From Costus lasius (taxonomy: Eukaryota; Streptophyta; Magnoliopsida; Zingiberales; Costaceae): DNA of 64,000 nt. Numbering within the stretch: position 1 is the first letter of the stretch; each line of letters begins with the position of its first letter. The stretch covers positions 27,295,565 to 27,359,564 of the forward strand of contig CM050451.1 of the NCBI GenBank assembly GCA_027563935.2, written 5' to 3'. Shown here piece by piece: positions 10,977-24,340 of this stretch. Under the pieces are notes generated by a model. The model searched no databases. It saw only the letters and a list, made by a program, of their open reading frames with translations, and was not told where the DNA came from. The position numbers and the translations under genes were made by a program.

Positions 10977-12653
10977 TGTTGGGGTATGCCCTTAAGGCTA
11001 ATGTTTGAGGCCTATGGGAATGTATCAGTATCATGTAATAAACTCTTATGTTTATAAAGGCATGGTTGTTATTCAGTTAAGTTACATTGTCTGCTGCAAT
11101 ATATGTTCTTCTGAATAATGTCTCAAAGCTGTTCAGCTAGGCTGACATGCTATTATGTCCTTAGTCGATATATCTTGGTGAACATGAGACAGCCTTGATA
11201 TGATTGAGACTAATATGTGTTCTAATCTTATAGGATGCTTCGAGCATGGAATAAGATGTAGACTCATGGGTACATTGGATGTGCTGGACAGACCCTACTA
11301 GGATGTTCAATTGTTTGTCACAATGTGAATATTCCTTGAATGTGACAAGTGGCACATTTCCTTTGACTTGAGATCACTTGTGTTTTCTAAATGATGATTG
11401 TCATTGTTTTGAGGTAGTTCAATATCATTTGAAACATAATGATTATAGACTATCTTGGATGGTGAGCTTGAATCAGGTTAGGGCACTAGTGATAGACATA
11501 GGATTGCCGTCTCCTTGTTTAAGGAGTGTGATGTTCTAAAGGGGCCCCATGGATGAGATGATTGAGAGAGTGTATGGCCATACCCAGGTGACTGTGTTCA
11601 TCTGATCTAATCATGCTTATCATATTGGAGTTACAAGCTTGACAAGCTTGTCCAATAAGAACATCCAGTGGCAAAGGAAATATGCATGCCTTGTGAGTTG
11701 ATTCACACTTGTGCTGTGGTTTGGGTGTAGTCTTGGAAGACTCTTTCCTTTATATCGGGAGACAGTGATGTGTTGCTAGATACCCCTCACTGATCGTGAT
11801 AATGAGAATTATCGTTACCGACATTTAGAGGAAACCCTCAGGGTCGCACAATTTGATGATATGGCTTACTTAAGTCAGATCGTGTGGACTGAATTGTTCA
11901 GGTTCAGTTTAAAGGGATTTAATCTCTGATTGTAAGTGAGATCTGGTCTGATCATGTTTGATTGATTAGGGCTTGAGATCGGTAAGCTTCGATCGAGAGA
12001 ATGGATGCTAGATCGGTCAGATCAAGAGCATCAAAGAGATCGACGGTTAGATCTGAAGCCTTAGGGTTTAATTAAGATCTAGACCATATTGCTTGGGATA
12101 ATTGGTCTTGGACCAAACCGTGAAGAACCGGCTCATGAATGAGCGCATGGTTCAAAGTGAAGAGAAGTTTGCGCTTGGGTAAAACCGAAGTCGCATGAGA
12201 GCATGAACGTGGGAGTGGTTTTCTATTTTTAGAAACCACGACTCCTAAGCGTGGTCACATCTCTCTCGCTTCATTCACACCTTGTCGCCACGCTTGGCTA
12301 GAGGGTCTTGAGGCATTCTCGCGTGGAGGAGAAGCTAAGACGACAAGGAAGTTTTCGCCAAGGAGATCTCTCATCCTTTTCCACTCGACAAGAACCTTTG
12401 GAGAACCTTGCTAGCACAAGGATCAACAAAGAGTAGGCGACATCACCTTGTGTGCGCCACCTAAGGAGGAGATCCATTTCGCTCTCTCATTCCAAGACAC
12501 CATCCAAGTGATGGCAATGGTGAGTATCGCTTTTCATTATAAGTTGATCATATTACATGCTTTAAGATCGCATAGGAAACCCTAGATTCCGCTAGAAATT
12601 TTGTTGCGCCTCCTATTAGGGTTTCGCCCCCCTCTTGAAAGGGGTTCCCTGCA
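10977..12653 (+). repeat. Copia B 3' LTR
   Basis: Near-identical partner of 3570-5245. I find two substitutions (C at 11665 against T in the 5' LTR, A at 12290 against G) and one extra C in the run near 12627-12632. It carries the palindrome at 11572-11583, the second dyad at 11798-11813 and the ATG/donor at 12511-12525. Confidence 0.96.
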
Positions 12654-12658
12654 GATAT
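12654..12658. other. Target site duplication of copia B (right)
   Basis: GATAT, identical to 3565-3569, with the A LTR resuming immediately after it. Confidence 0.95.
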
Positions 12659-14525
12659 GGGACAACTCTGGTACTTGAGAGACTGGTATGTGGGCTGGTT
12701 AGGCACGTGGTGCTAACGCAGACACATGGGTATATCATTGGAGGATATACTGGACAGACCCGCTGTGAGGCTATGACTTGGTGTCATGAGTTATCCTCAC
12801 AAGTGACAGGAGATGCATTGATCCCTTGACTTGAGGTCATTGGCCATTCTATATGGTTAGGGATATGCTTTGATACAACCTAACACCTCGCCGTAGTTTG
12901 GGGGTAATAACGGTTGTCATTGAGCATGTCACGACCCATATGAGAAGGTCAATGGACAGACAAAGGATTTGCCCCTTCATGAAGGAAGCTTGATATCCAT
13001 GGAGCTCCTCTATGGTTCTATGACTGAAAGTGTATGGCCATACCCAGGTGCGAACCTGATTTAGTCATAGCCATGTGATTGGATGAAAACAAGTGGTGAC
13101 ACACTTGTCCAATCGGATATCAGTACGACAAAGAGACTGTAATGCATCTGTACCTAGTTGCGATGATGGGGATGTCGATGTCAATATCCATTCCGATGAC
13201 TTGGGTAGTAGTGATGCACTGCTAGGTGCCACTCACTGCTTGTGGTGACATTTGGTCAGCACTGCCAACGTCAGAGGGACCTACAGGGTCGCACACCTTG
13301 ATACTCGAGTTCTCGTATTGATCGGGAAGCCTTATGATCGAGTTATTGGATAACTCGGATCTATTTGGGAGATTTCATCAGCGCCAATGGGCCTAATGAG
13401 ATGGAAGAATGTTATTGGAGCCAAACTTCATTTTTGGCAGGTTGACCCGTATTTGACCATGGTTGGCCACATTTGAATTAGGGTTGCATTGGATTGGATC
13501 CAAGTGCTTAATCAACCCATGTAATGAAGTTTGGGCTAGCTCGTTATCCAATGAGGCCCGATAACAAGTTCTCATGAAGTGAGAAAAGGTTAAAAGGGTA
13601 TAATGGGGACAAAACTTCTCCCCTAGGCGCCTATGGGCATAATGGGGAGAAGTGGCGCAATTTGCTTCATTAGGAAGCTTTAGGCGCCTTGCCCCTCTAC
13701 CTTGGATGGTATGCTTGCTTCTATGGCAAGTCTTGGGGCTGATATGGCTTGATAGACTTCTTTGGAAGGTCTCATGCGCATATGGATAATTAGGAGAGGT
13801 TTATGGTAAAGTCTTGGAGACTTTCCTTACCTCAAACCCTAATTACTCTCTCCCCTTTACCCTAGCCGCCTCCTCCTTTGAGAATTGCGCCCACACCCTA
13901 TTATTGCTGCCCCCTCTTGCCTCTCTATATATACATGGGTATATGCGTGAGCAAGGGATTGATTTTTTGGCGTGAGCAAGAATTAGAAGGGTAAAGAGGG
14001 AGGCTTTGGCGAAAGTCTTCTCTTCCATCTTCATCCTAGTCACAAGTCTCATCTATCCTTCTTCTCTTGGAGCAAGGACGGATAGGACTTGGTGTCTTCA
14101 CCCTCTTGCCTCTTATCTTGGCGCACCTTCTCTAGGAGTTGGCGCAAATAAGGATGAGGAATTGAAGACATGGCGGCAACATCTCCATCTTTCTTCTTCA
14201 TTGGCGCTTCTACTTTAGAAGTGGCGCAAGGGTTGAAGAAAGTGCACGAAGGCTTGGATCTTCTTCCCGAGGCTAGCACCGGGCGTGGAAGAAGAGGACT
14301 CGAGGAATCCGTGTGTGCGAGACTGCAGAGGGCGAACACTTGGGCGCCTTCATCGACATCGACCTCATCTTGCTCTGAGGTATTTTCTAACTCATCGTGT
14401 CGACCCCCTTGCATGCGATCTTCACTGGTTTTTTGGGACCGGCCTGTTTCGGGGACATTCTTCCGCTGTGCAATGTATGTATGTGTCTCTGAAAAATTGT
14501 AAAATGTCCCCGGGGTTTCCTAACA
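12659..14525 (+). repeat. Copia A 3' LTR, part 2
   Basis: Continues the LTR split by copia B; the reunited LTR is about 2.07 kb. It carries GTATGGCCATAC at 13032-13043, a TATA box CTATATATAC at 13925-13934 and a donor-like GTATTT at 14380. It ends GGTTTCCTAACA at 14525. The next bases, ACCTC, are the likely target duplication, whose partner lies left of the window. Small open frames inside have no recognisable product. Confidence 0.9.
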
Positions 14526-14526
14526 A

Positions 14527-17500
14527 CCTCACCGTAAGCCTTATAGCATTTCCTAGGTCAACCAGACTAGCGTTCCTGTCTCTCATAGGTGCCTTGTCCC
14601 ACTCTAATTTGGTGCCTACCAAGGAGCAATATGGTGTGACATCATCACAATGGATGTCGCCCAAATTCTCCTAGGTTGCCCTTGGATTTTTGATATGGAT
14701 GTTGTCCACTACGGTAGGACCAACACTTATGTCTTCAATCACAATGGGCAGAAAATCAGGCTTAAGCCCTCCTTACCTAAGGAACTTAGAGCCTCCACTA
14801 GCAAAGGTAAGATAGAGGAACCCAAACAACCAAAGCCAACCATCCAACTTATCCAACCCCAAACCTTTGCTAAGGAATGCTTAGAAGACCAACCTCTCTA
14901 TACCCTTATCATTAAAGAGGCTACACCTGAGACTGAAACCAAAACCCCTCCTGAGGTAGAGAGCATCCTGGAAGACTATAGTGAGCTTATCCCAGAAGAC
15001 TTACCCAATGGTCTACCTCCACTTAGGGATATCCAACATGTTATAGACCTTGTCCCTGGGTCCACTTTACCCAACCTTCCTCATTATAGGATGAACCCTA
15101 CTGAGCACACCGAACTTAAAAGACAGGTAGATGATCTCTTAGCCAAGGGTTACATTAGGGAAAGCCTTAGCCCATGTGCCGTTCCAGCCCTCTTGACCCC
15201 CAAGAAGGATGGCAGCTGGCACATGTGTATAGACTACCGTGCCATAAACAAGATAACTGTGAAGTATAGATTCCCTATTCCTAGGTTGGATGATATGTTA
15301 GACATGCTAGTTGGGTCTAGATGGTTCACCAAACTTGATCTTAGGAGTGGATACCATCAAGTTAGAGTTAGAGAAGGAGATGAATAGAAAACCGCTTTCA
15401 AAACGAAAGATGGTTTATATGAGTGGTTAGTGATGCCCTTTGGCTTAACTAACGCCCCTTCCACTTTTATGAGGCTGATGACACAGGTCCTGAAACCTTA
15501 TATAGGTCGATTCCTAGTTGTTTATTTTGATGACATCTTAATTTTTAGCAAAACTAAGGAAGCTCACCTAGATCATCTCAGAAGAACCCTTGACCTACTT
15601 AGGAAAGAGAAGCTTTACATTAACTTGAAGAAATGTTCTTTCCTCTCTAGCAGTGTTGTCTTTCTAGGGTTCATAGTGTCTGAACATGGCCTTCAAGCTG
15701 ACCCATCTAAGGTCCAAGCTATCCTAGATTGGCCAGAACCCAAAACTCTCACTGAAGTTAGGAGCTTCCATGGCTTAGCTACCTTCTACCGAAGGTTTAT
15801 TAAAAACTTCAGTACTATTGTTGCCCCTATTACTAGTTGCTTAAAACTAGGAGACTTTACTTGGACTAAAGCTGCTAGCCGAGCCTTTAGTGAACTCAAG
15901 GTTATGATGACCACAACCCCAGTCCTCAGACTTCCTGACTTCAGTAAAGTCTTTGAGGTTGACTGTGATGCCTCTGGGATTGGCATAGGAGGGACCCTCA
16001 GTCAAGAAGGTCACCCTGTTGCCTTTTTCAGTGAAAAACTCAATGAGGCAAAATAGAAGTATTCAACTTATGACAAGGAATTCTATGCTGTAGTACAATC
16101 TCTTAGATATTGGAGGCATTACCTGATCCATAATGAGTTTATCCTTAATAGTGACCATCAGGCTTTGTCCTACCTTAGTGATCAAAAGAAGTTAAACTTT
16201 AGGCATGCCAAGTGGGTAGAGTATATCCAGCAATACACCTTTGTCTTAAAATACAAATCAGGAAAGGAAAACAAAGTAGCTGATGCTTTAAGTAGGGTTA
16301 CTTTACTTATGCAAAAATTACATGTTCAAGTTACTGGTTTTGAAAATATGAAAACTGCATATATTGATTGTCCTGATTTTGCTTCTATACATGCTGCCCT
16401 TAGTGTTGACCCCCTAAGTCATCCTTTATTTACCCTTAGGGATGGGTTCTTATTTCTTGGACCTATACTTTGTGTCCCTAAGACCTCAATCCGAGAATTC
16501 CTTATTTGGGAATTGCACGGAGGAGGGTCTGCAGGTCACCATGGTCGGGATAAAACCCAAACCTTGGTTGAGGAGAGGTTTTTTTGGCCGAACCTCAACA
16601 GGGATGTTGCTAAGGTGGTTAGCCACTGTAGGACATGCCAGATAACTAAGACCCATAAGCATAGTGCTGGCCTCTACACCCCGCTACCCATTCCTCAAGC
16701 TCCATGGCAAGACCTAAGCATGGATTTTATCCTAGGGCAACCCAGAACATCTAGCAAGCATGACTCCATCTTTGTAGTAGTAGATAGATTCACTAAGATG
16801 GCCCATTTCATTCCCTGCTATAAAACCTCTGATGCCTCTCACATAGCCAAATTATTTTTTAAGGAGGTTGTTAGGCTACATGGTACCCCCCTTACCATAG
16901 TTTCTGATAGGGACACCCGATTTGTTAGTTATTTTTGGAAGACTTTGTGGACCTTACTAGGCACCAAACTGAAGTTCTCTACAGCCTATCATCCCCAAAC
17001 GGATGGTCAGACTGAGGTGGTCAACCGATCACTAGGGAACATCCTTAGAAGCCTTGTAGGTGAACACCCAGGCACTTGGGACAAACTTTTGCCCACCGCC
17101 GAGTTCTCCTACAATAGTGTTGTAAATAGGACTACAGGTCTCTCCTCCTTTCAGGCCAACTTAGGGTATCAGCCTAAGAAACCCATTGATCTGATTGCCT
17201 TACCCAAAAGTTTAAAACCTTCTTTATCAGCTCGTGATTATGCTTTCAATATTTCGCAATTGCACCATGAGATTCTTAGCAAAATTCTAGACTCTACTGT
17301 TTCCTATTGCGAAGCTGCTAACAAGAAACGCCGAGAAAGGTTATTCAATATAGGTGATCAGGTGATTCTGCGAGTCCGTGAGGAGCGTATCCAAGGACAC
17401 GGACGCAAACTGGATGCAAAGGGTTTGGGACCCTTCACCATAGTGGGCAAGATCAACAACAACGCATACGTGCTCGATCTGTCTCCAGAATTGAGGATCC

Positions 17501-17847
17501 CCACCACTGCAAACGTGGAGGATCTCACAGCTTACAAGGAGCCTCTCTCACTCCAAGAACCAGAGGCCCCTTTCGATCCAGAGATAGTGGATATCCTTGA
17601 GGACCAGACTCGACTCACCCCTGACGAGGTACAACTGTTTTACCGCGTTAAGTTTTCTAATGGTGAGGAGGCATGGCTCCCCGAGGCAGAGCTAGCCCTG
17701 GCTACTCCAGATTTCCTCCAAGGATTCAAGGATAATTCTCCTGAGGAGAATTTTTCCAACCCGGGGAGAAATGATGGAGGGCCTAACACAGCTCTTAGAA
17801 GATCCACTAGGGCTCGGAGGAAGCCCATCAGGTATGGCTTCACTTAG
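14527..17847 (+). pseudogene. Gypsy F chromovirus pol (protease end to integrase), four stops
   Basis: One frame throughout with stops at 14554, 14605, 15385 and 16054, three of which fit single-base decay of Trp or Gln codons. The start is cut by copia A within the protease domain, so gag and the protease active site lie left of the window. RT has [11 protein letters not shown] intact; RNase H has [15 protein letters not shown]. Integrase has the zinc-binding H..HHGRDKT...HCRTCQ, catalytic D in MDFILGQP, D in SDRDTRF and E in GQTEVVNR. A chromodomain-like tail contains YRVKFSNGEEAWLPEAEL. It resembles the CRM/Reina side of chromoviruses. Inactive because of the stops. Confidence 0.93.
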
Positions 17848-19400
17848 AGTCCACTTTCCTTTTCAGTACTTTCCTTATTTGCATTGCATGGCATGATAGG
17901 TTAGTTCCACCCCAAAGTCTATCATGTAGTTTACTTTTATAAATGTTGTTGGTAGGTTGTGCATTGTAATGTCATGGTAGGTTAGTGCATGTAGTTTGGA
18001 TACATTAATATTCAGCTCAAGGGATACAAATCAGCTAGCTCACCACACTCCAAGAAGCTAGCTCCCATTTTGGAAGGTTCACTTCAAAGTAGTTCAAAGA
18101 GAGACTTCTAACTCAACTCAACATCAAGCTCCACTTCAATTATTCCCTTCCAATTGAAGAGAGGCCACCCCATGGAATCATTTCCGCCATCTACAACAAC
18201 AAGGCTCATCTAGATCCACAATTCAAGGAGGCGCCCATCTAGATCCACAAATCAAGGAGGGGCCCATCTAGATCCACAATTAGGGGAAGGCTTATTTCCT
18301 TCTTCTCATTGCCGCCCAAGACAACAAGGAAGGTTTTCAAAATTCAAACTCTCCCTCATATGCACCAACACCTCCAAGGAAGATAGCCATTTTGAATTCA
18401 AAGACTTACCATTTCAGCCATCCAAAGAAGGCAACAAGATCAGCCCACTTAATGCCTTGTCTCCATTTTTGAATTTTCTCCAATTATGTAAGGGGCGCAA
18501 GGGGCCAATGACCACCTTGCCCTCATCTTATCCTCATCCCTAAGCTGCCTATAAATGTATCCCCATCGCATCATGTGCATAGCATTGTTGAATATATTGT
18601 TGAATAGTTTCTTAGCCAAACTATGGGTGCTTGTGTCGCCTAGGGTGCTTGTGTCGCCCACACCTTCTTCTTTGGGTGCTTGTGTCGCCCAAGTCCCCTC
18701 ATCTTCCCCTTTCTTACTTCAAGATCCGAGCCTCCCTTCTTCTTCTCCTCGCCCTCCATTCATCAAAGCAAGGCCGAGAGTCACCACCTTCAAGGCAATA
18801 GCATCAAAGAGAACAAGAGCTCAAGATGGCGCAAAGAACATGGATGCATCTCTTGGTCTCCTTCAAGGCGATTCTCTAAGTTAAGTATTCCATCTCCTTG
18901 TGTCTTCTCTTTATACATCTTAAGAACATCTTACTACACATCTCTTGGATTTGTAGGACTTGGCGCAAGGAAGCTTGGCGCATCCCACTCTCTTGATCTT
19001 CCCTCCTTAGATAGTCCTTTACCTTGTTAGCAAGAGAACTTGGAGGATTAGCCTCCCTCTTGACTTTAAGCATTGTTGAGTTTTAATCTGCTTTATAACT
19101 CACCCACGCCTGTGTGGGGTTGCTGAATGCCCTGTGTGTAACCTGCACCTTTCATCAGAGTAGGACCGGTGAAGAACGGGAAGGACGGTCCTTCTATTCT
19201 CAAGGACCGCAAGGTGAGTCTTCTTTAAGTTATTGTCATTTCTTTCTTGCAAGTAGTTAATATTCGGTTTTCCTATTTAAAAATACAAAAACATTATTTT
19301 CCAACTTCGTTAGTTAAATCGGTTTTCTCTAGTTTATGATAATACCAAAAATATTTTCAAAACTCGTTGTTTGCATGCTTGTGACTTACCCCTACATCAC
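17848..19400 (+). repeat. Gypsy F 3' UTR and probable 3' LTR, limits unresolved
   Basis: No protein-like frame follows the F integrase stop. The stretch has LTR-like signals: a TATA box CTATAAAT at 18549-18556, a splice-donor-like AAGGTGAGTC at 19211-19220, three 29-bp tandem units around CATCTAGATCCACAA (18207, 18236, 18265) and three copies of GGGTGCTTGTGTCGCC (from about 18624 to 18689). I could not fix the LTR start or end because no second copy lies in the window. Confidence 0.5.
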
Positions 19401-20814
19401 CAGCAGGCCACTAGAGACTACTCATCATCACTCTACTGTGGGCACCATCATCATTGCTAGCAGCTCTTTAGCTAGCACCTATTCCACCTCTGCCTCTCAC
19501 CTGCATTAGATCTTTCTACCAGCACGCTTTTGGACCATCGATATCTCTGACTCTTCTTTAAGAAAATTATTTTTATCATTATTATTATTTTAGAGACTAT
19601 TTTTAGAACTGAGCCTTATGTACTTAAAATTATGCAGGAAAATTCTCAGAAGGCACATCTTTGGACCTAGCTGCATCTGCCCTAATTCTATACCCCAGAC
19701 GATGATTGAGCTTGCTATATCGTTTTGTGAGTATTGTTTGCATTTGCTTGTGATTTGATTTGACATGATTGCCTACACTTTTCTTCTCCTAAAATTTCTA
19801 TCACTTTACACCATTTGCATTGTTTGAGCCTTATGTGATTATACGGATCTATCACTTTACATCTATTGATTGTATGATTTAACGCTTCACATCCTTTTAC
19901 ATTGATTTTGACATTCTTGATGTTTAAAATTTTTTATGACTTGAATCCATTTGATAAGAGATGTGTGGATTTTTCTATGTGTATGCATGTCATTACCTGT
20001 GAATGGAGATATACCCATTATGCTGAATTTATTTCTTCAATATATATCTACTTGTTGAAATTCTTCATTGATTGATGCATAAGGTTTTTGGGTAGGTATG
20101 TTGTTTGATGAATGTAATCTAAGGGTAAAGCATCTTACTTGAATAAAATGAGCATATAAGTGTAATTTTTGAATTGATGTCAATTGATTAACCTAGTTGG
20201 TGTTTTGTCTATTTTTTTATTTGTTGGGAAGAAAGAATCCAAGATCCAAAAATAGTGAGAGACTCCCCTACTTGGCACTGTGTAAAATTGACAGTGGTAC
20301 CTAAGACATGGGTTGAAGTCTATAAAAAAGAGAGAGAGAGAAAAAGAAAATGACTCATCTACTTGGTGCTGTGTAAAATTGACAGTGGTACTGAAGATAA
20401 GAGTTGAAGTCCAAATAAAAAATTATATATGTATCTATGTGGGTACATGCCATAAAAAAAAGAAGAGGAAGAGAAATAGAAAAGAAAAAAAAATTTATGT
20501 AAAAAAAGATTTTGGATATCCTATTCCTGTAAACAAAGGTAAGATAGATTTAAACTGAAAATTGTGTGAAATCATGAGACTGAGATTCTGTTTATTATGC
20601 GAGTTGTAAAGTTTTATTCGATCAAAGCTGTGAATCTTAAAGACTAAATTCAAAGGATGATGTATTTATCTGAAATTTTGTGCAAAAAGTTAGTGGAAAA
20701 TTTCATGAGTGATTATATTTTAGAAATTTATTTTTCATGAAAAGGCATATTTTCCATAGTAGAGTTCTTTATTCTATCTATTTGCTTGAGGACAAGCAAA
20801 GTTTGAGCCTTATG
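19400..20814 (+). repeat. Athila/Tat-like gypsy H, 3' untranslated region
   Basis: AT-rich with no recognisable frame. A roughly 60-bp block containing CTGTGTAAAATTGACAGTGG occurs twice (20263-20322 and 20350-20411), separated by an AG-rich run. CTTGAGGACAAGCAAAG at 20785-20801 matches the hallmark sequence found just upstream of the 3' LTR in Athila/Tat-type elements. The left boundary with F is a guess. Confidence 0.5.
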
Positions 20815-21102
20815 TGTTTGATGACACCGAAATTTATAGTAAATTTCATGCCATTTTATATATCTTTTTGTGTTATATTATTACTACTTTGCTTATTTTT
20901 ATGCCTTTTTTTTATCAAACATTGCAAAATCTACTTCTATTTTAGTTTTTCATGATTGTCAAGTAAAAGGGTACGATTTTAAGGCGTTTTCGAGCAAAAT
21001 TAACTACATAGAAGAATTATCATCATCAAGAAGAAGATACATAACAAATTTCACGCAAATCCAAGCAAAAAACCAAATTACGGTAGTGCCGTAATATCCA
21101 TT

Positions 21103-22731
21103 TGTTGGGGTATGCCCTTAAGGCTAATGTTTGAGGCCTTAGGTTATTTTCAGTATCATGTATGAACTATGTTTATAAAGGCAATTGTTGTTATTCAGAT
21201 TGTTACATTATCTGCTGTATGTATACTTCTGAGTAATGTCTTAATGGTGTTCAGCTTAGCTGACATTTAGTGTTGTCCTTAGTCGAGATATCTCGGTGAA
21301 CATGAGACAGCCTTGATATGATTGAGACTAATATGTGATCTAATCTTATAGGATGCTTCGAGCATGGAATAAGATTTAGACACATAGGTGCATTGGATGT
21401 ACTGGACTGACCCTATTTAGGATATTCAATTGTTTGTCACAATGTGAATAATCCTTATATGCAAGCAAGTGGCATATTCCCTCTGACTTGAGATCACTTG
21501 TGTTTCTAAGTGATGATTGGCATTATCTTGAGGTAGTTCAATATCATTTGAAAGATAATGGTTAAGGACTATCTTGGATAGTGAGCATGAGTCATGTTAG
21601 GGCACTAGTGATAGATATAGGATTGCCTCTCCTAGTAGGAGTGTGATGTTCTAAGGGCCCCCTGGATGAGATGGTTGAGAATGTGTATGGCCATACCCAG
21701 ACGACTATGTTCGTCTGATCTAATCATTTTCATCATGTTGGAATCACAGGCTTGACACGCTTGTCCAACGGGAACATCCAGTGGCAAAGGGAAACATGTA
21801 TGCCAAGTGAATTAGATTCACACTTATGCTGTGGTTTGGGAGTAGTCTTGGAAGACTCTTTCCTTCATATCGGGAGACAGTGATGTGTTGCTAGATACCT
21901 CTCTCTGATCGTGATAACGTAAGTTATCGTTACCGACATTGAAGGAAACCCTAAGGGTCGCACAATTTGATGATTTGGCTTACTTATGTCAGATCGTGTG
22001 GACTGGGATTATTCTAGTTCAGTTTAAAGCAATTTAAACTCTGATTGGAAGTGAGATCTAGTCTAATCATGTTTGATTGGTTAGGGCATATGATCGGTAA
22101 GCTTCGATCGGGAGAATTGATGCTTGATCATAAAGATCAAGAGGTTCAATGAGATGTGTGGTTAGATCTTGAGCCACTTGGTTCAAAGAGATCTTAACCA
22201 GGGCTGGTTCAATTTGGTGCTTGAACCAAATTGGGATTGAACCAGTTCACTTAGTGAACGCATGGTTCAATTAAGAGGGAAGTTTCGATTGCAAAGAAGG
22301 GAGTTACATTTCGGTTTTACCATGTGTGGTAGTGGCCGAACTTTCCTTTCTTGGTCTCTCCCCTCACGGTTTCGAAACTCTCTAGTGTGCTTCCTCTTTT
22401 TCGCCTCTTCATCATCTTCACGACAAGGAAGAAAGTCGACCAGCCAAGAGTGCACATCTCCTCTCCAAGACACGATCAAAGACTCCTTAGTGTCTTTGCT
22501 AGCACAAGGAGCACAAGGAAGAAGCAAACTTCATCTTATGTGTGATACTTTTGGAGGAGAGGCACTCGCCCCTTTCTTCTTCCAAGCCACCACTCAAAGC
22601 ATGGCAATGGTAATGCTCTAACTTATCCTTTCAAAGTTGATCATATGTTTAAGTCATGCGATCTTTGAAACCTAGTATTTCCGCCGCTGCAAAATTTTCG
22701 AATGCGCATGTGACCTAGGTTTCCACTTTCA
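21103..22731 (+). mobile_element. Solo B-family copia LTR 1
   Basis: A 1629-bp LTR, TGTTGGGG...TTTCA, flanked by CCATT at 21098-21102 and 22732-22736, with no internal region. It is a solo LTR left by recombination between the two LTRs of a former element. It keeps the palindrome (21685-21696), the dyad GATAAC-GTAA-GTTATC (21913-21928) and the mini-exon ATGGCAATG with GTAATG at 22601-22615. Confidence 0.95.
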
Positions 22732-23420
22732 CCATTACGGTACCATAATTTCCAGGTAGTGCCATAATTTCGGAGCCCTGCCATAATTTGGAAAGTTTTC
22801 ATACAGACGATTTTATGGCACCGCCGTAACCATCTTTACGGTGCCGTAATTACAGATGATTTTCCACCCGAGAGATTTCAGAGATTACAGCACTGCCGTA
22901 ATGATCTTTACAAGCCGTATTTTGGTCTAGAAACATACAGAAGAAAATACGGCATGGCCATAACCATTTTTACGGGCCATAATCTTGACAAATAATTCAC
23001 AGAGCAAAAATTACGGCACTGCTGTAAAGACCATTACGGCCGTAATTACAATTTAAAAACGCGAGTTTTATGGGCCTGAATCTTGCATAGACCATATCTT
23101 TTGATCCAGACCTCCAAATTAGGATCCGAAAGATGATGCAGACTCGTCTCAAAGAGGAGACGACGAAAGAAGTGAAAGTACCAATTTTTATCGATTATTG
23201 AGGGAGCAATTGACAGAGAGGCGCTTAGGGTTTGGCCTCACGCCGAGAGGCGTAGAGACCACCTCAGGCTGTGAAATTTACACCAAAGCTTCGTCTAGAG
23301 TAGGAGAGTACAAACCAGAATTTTTAGAGCATTTGGAGTCCGATCGGAGGAGAAATCAACAAAACAGCGGTGACAGCGCTGTTCAAAGGCAATTACGGTG
23401 TGTAATTTCATTACAGCACC
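22732..23420 (+). repeat. Cluster of ACGG/CCGT palindromes in LTR H
   Basis: Diverged copies of a TTACGGCACTGCCGTAA-like inverted repeat. Examples are TTACGG-TAGTG-CCGTAA at 21078-21094 (left of the solo LTR), the paired GGCACCG/CGGTGCC at about 22817-22850 and the perfect ATTACGGCCGTAAT at 23033-23046. At least seven related units are visible. Confidence 0.7.
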
Positions 23421-24340
23421 TATTTTGTAACTTTTCTTCCTTTTTTAGATTTCTAATCCTCTAAAATTATGGTTTATTGTAATCCTTTCACCATGCAAGC
23501 TTAGATCTTTTTATGGGATATGGGGTGTAATCCCCTTGGTTTGTTAATGACTAGAAAACATTAACTTTTGTCATGATAATTTTATTATGATAATTTTACT
23601 TTTGTGATTGATTGTTCTTTGATTCTCCTTAGTTTTATAAACATTTGCATGTTTTAGAATTTTGCGAAATAGACCGAGAGGTTGATTATGAAATTTGGAA
23701 CCCTAAGAATTGTTGAGTTTGGAACTATCGTAAGAGATTAGGTAGTTATTCGAATTCTGATTTTTAGTGACTTTATTGCCATGTTAATTTTCTAATTCTT
23801 TGGATTGAGTTAATGTGTTAGACGTGAAGATCCTACACGAGAGTGAGGATCGGAACTTCGGAAAACCTTAAGTAGAACTTGTGATGAGTTTCAGGATGCA
23901 CGAGAGTGATCCTTGAGTTTCCACATGAGATGTTTGATTTAGAATTCGGATGCACGAGAGTGATCCTTGAGTTCTTTGTTCAATGATTTACTTATTTTCA
24001 GCATTGGATAGATCTTGCACGAGAGTGAGGATAGGTCCTTTTTATGATTGTCTGCACGAGAGCGAGATGATCCTTTTATGAAGTAAATTAAATCTTTATC
24101 GTAATGAAATTTGACTGACAACCTTTATTTCCTTCTAGCCATTAGAATTAAGGTGGATGAACCCCTTGTCCCAGTTTCTCTCTAATATACTTTTCCATGT
24201 TCTTTTTGATCGATTGTTTAACACTATTCAGTTTGCTTAGCTAGTGAGAAAACATTTATTTGGTACTTAACACGTAGGTCTCTGTGGTTTGATATCTATT
24301 TTATTACTTCGAAGTATCCGTGCACTTGCGGATAACAACA

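Larger units (their letters stand above)
3570..12653 (+). mobile_element. Copia B, near-complete LTR retrotransposon
   Basis: A 9.1-kb Ty1/copia element with LTRs of 1676 and 1677 bp, TG...CA ends, GATAT duplications, initiator tRNA-Met primer-binding site, a 1.8-kb leader, a gag-pol frame with one stop, and a polypurine tract. The two LTRs differ by about two substitutions and one inserted C, so the insertion is recent. It lies inside the 3' LTR of copia A. Integrase and RT most resemble the TNT1-94 type of plant copia Pol; I do not assign a finer lineage. Confidence 0.97.
20815..24340 (+). repeat. Gypsy H 3' LTR, split by a solo copia LTR
   Basis: Begins near TGTTTGATGACACCG and ends GTGCACTTGCGGATAACAACA at 24340, where gypsy G sequence starts abruptly. 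Without the nested solo LTR it is about 1.9 kb. The second half has repeated ATGCACGAGAGTGATCC-type phrases (23820-24070), familiar from Athila-like LTRs. The first half has many ACGG/CCGT palindromes. The following CTTAT (24341-24345) is the expected duplication, but its left partner is not found. Confidence 0.65.

Noticed and set aside
14006..14502. Overlapping frames of 70-130 codons in the A LTR
   Set aside because: Both strands are open by chance; composition is low-complexity and the copies in the C LTRs are not conserved in frame.
22262..22621. 119-codon frame in solo LTR 1
   Set aside because: It is interrupted in other B-family LTRs; only its last codons (ATG-GCA-ATG before GTAATG) recur, and these I treat as the mini-exon.
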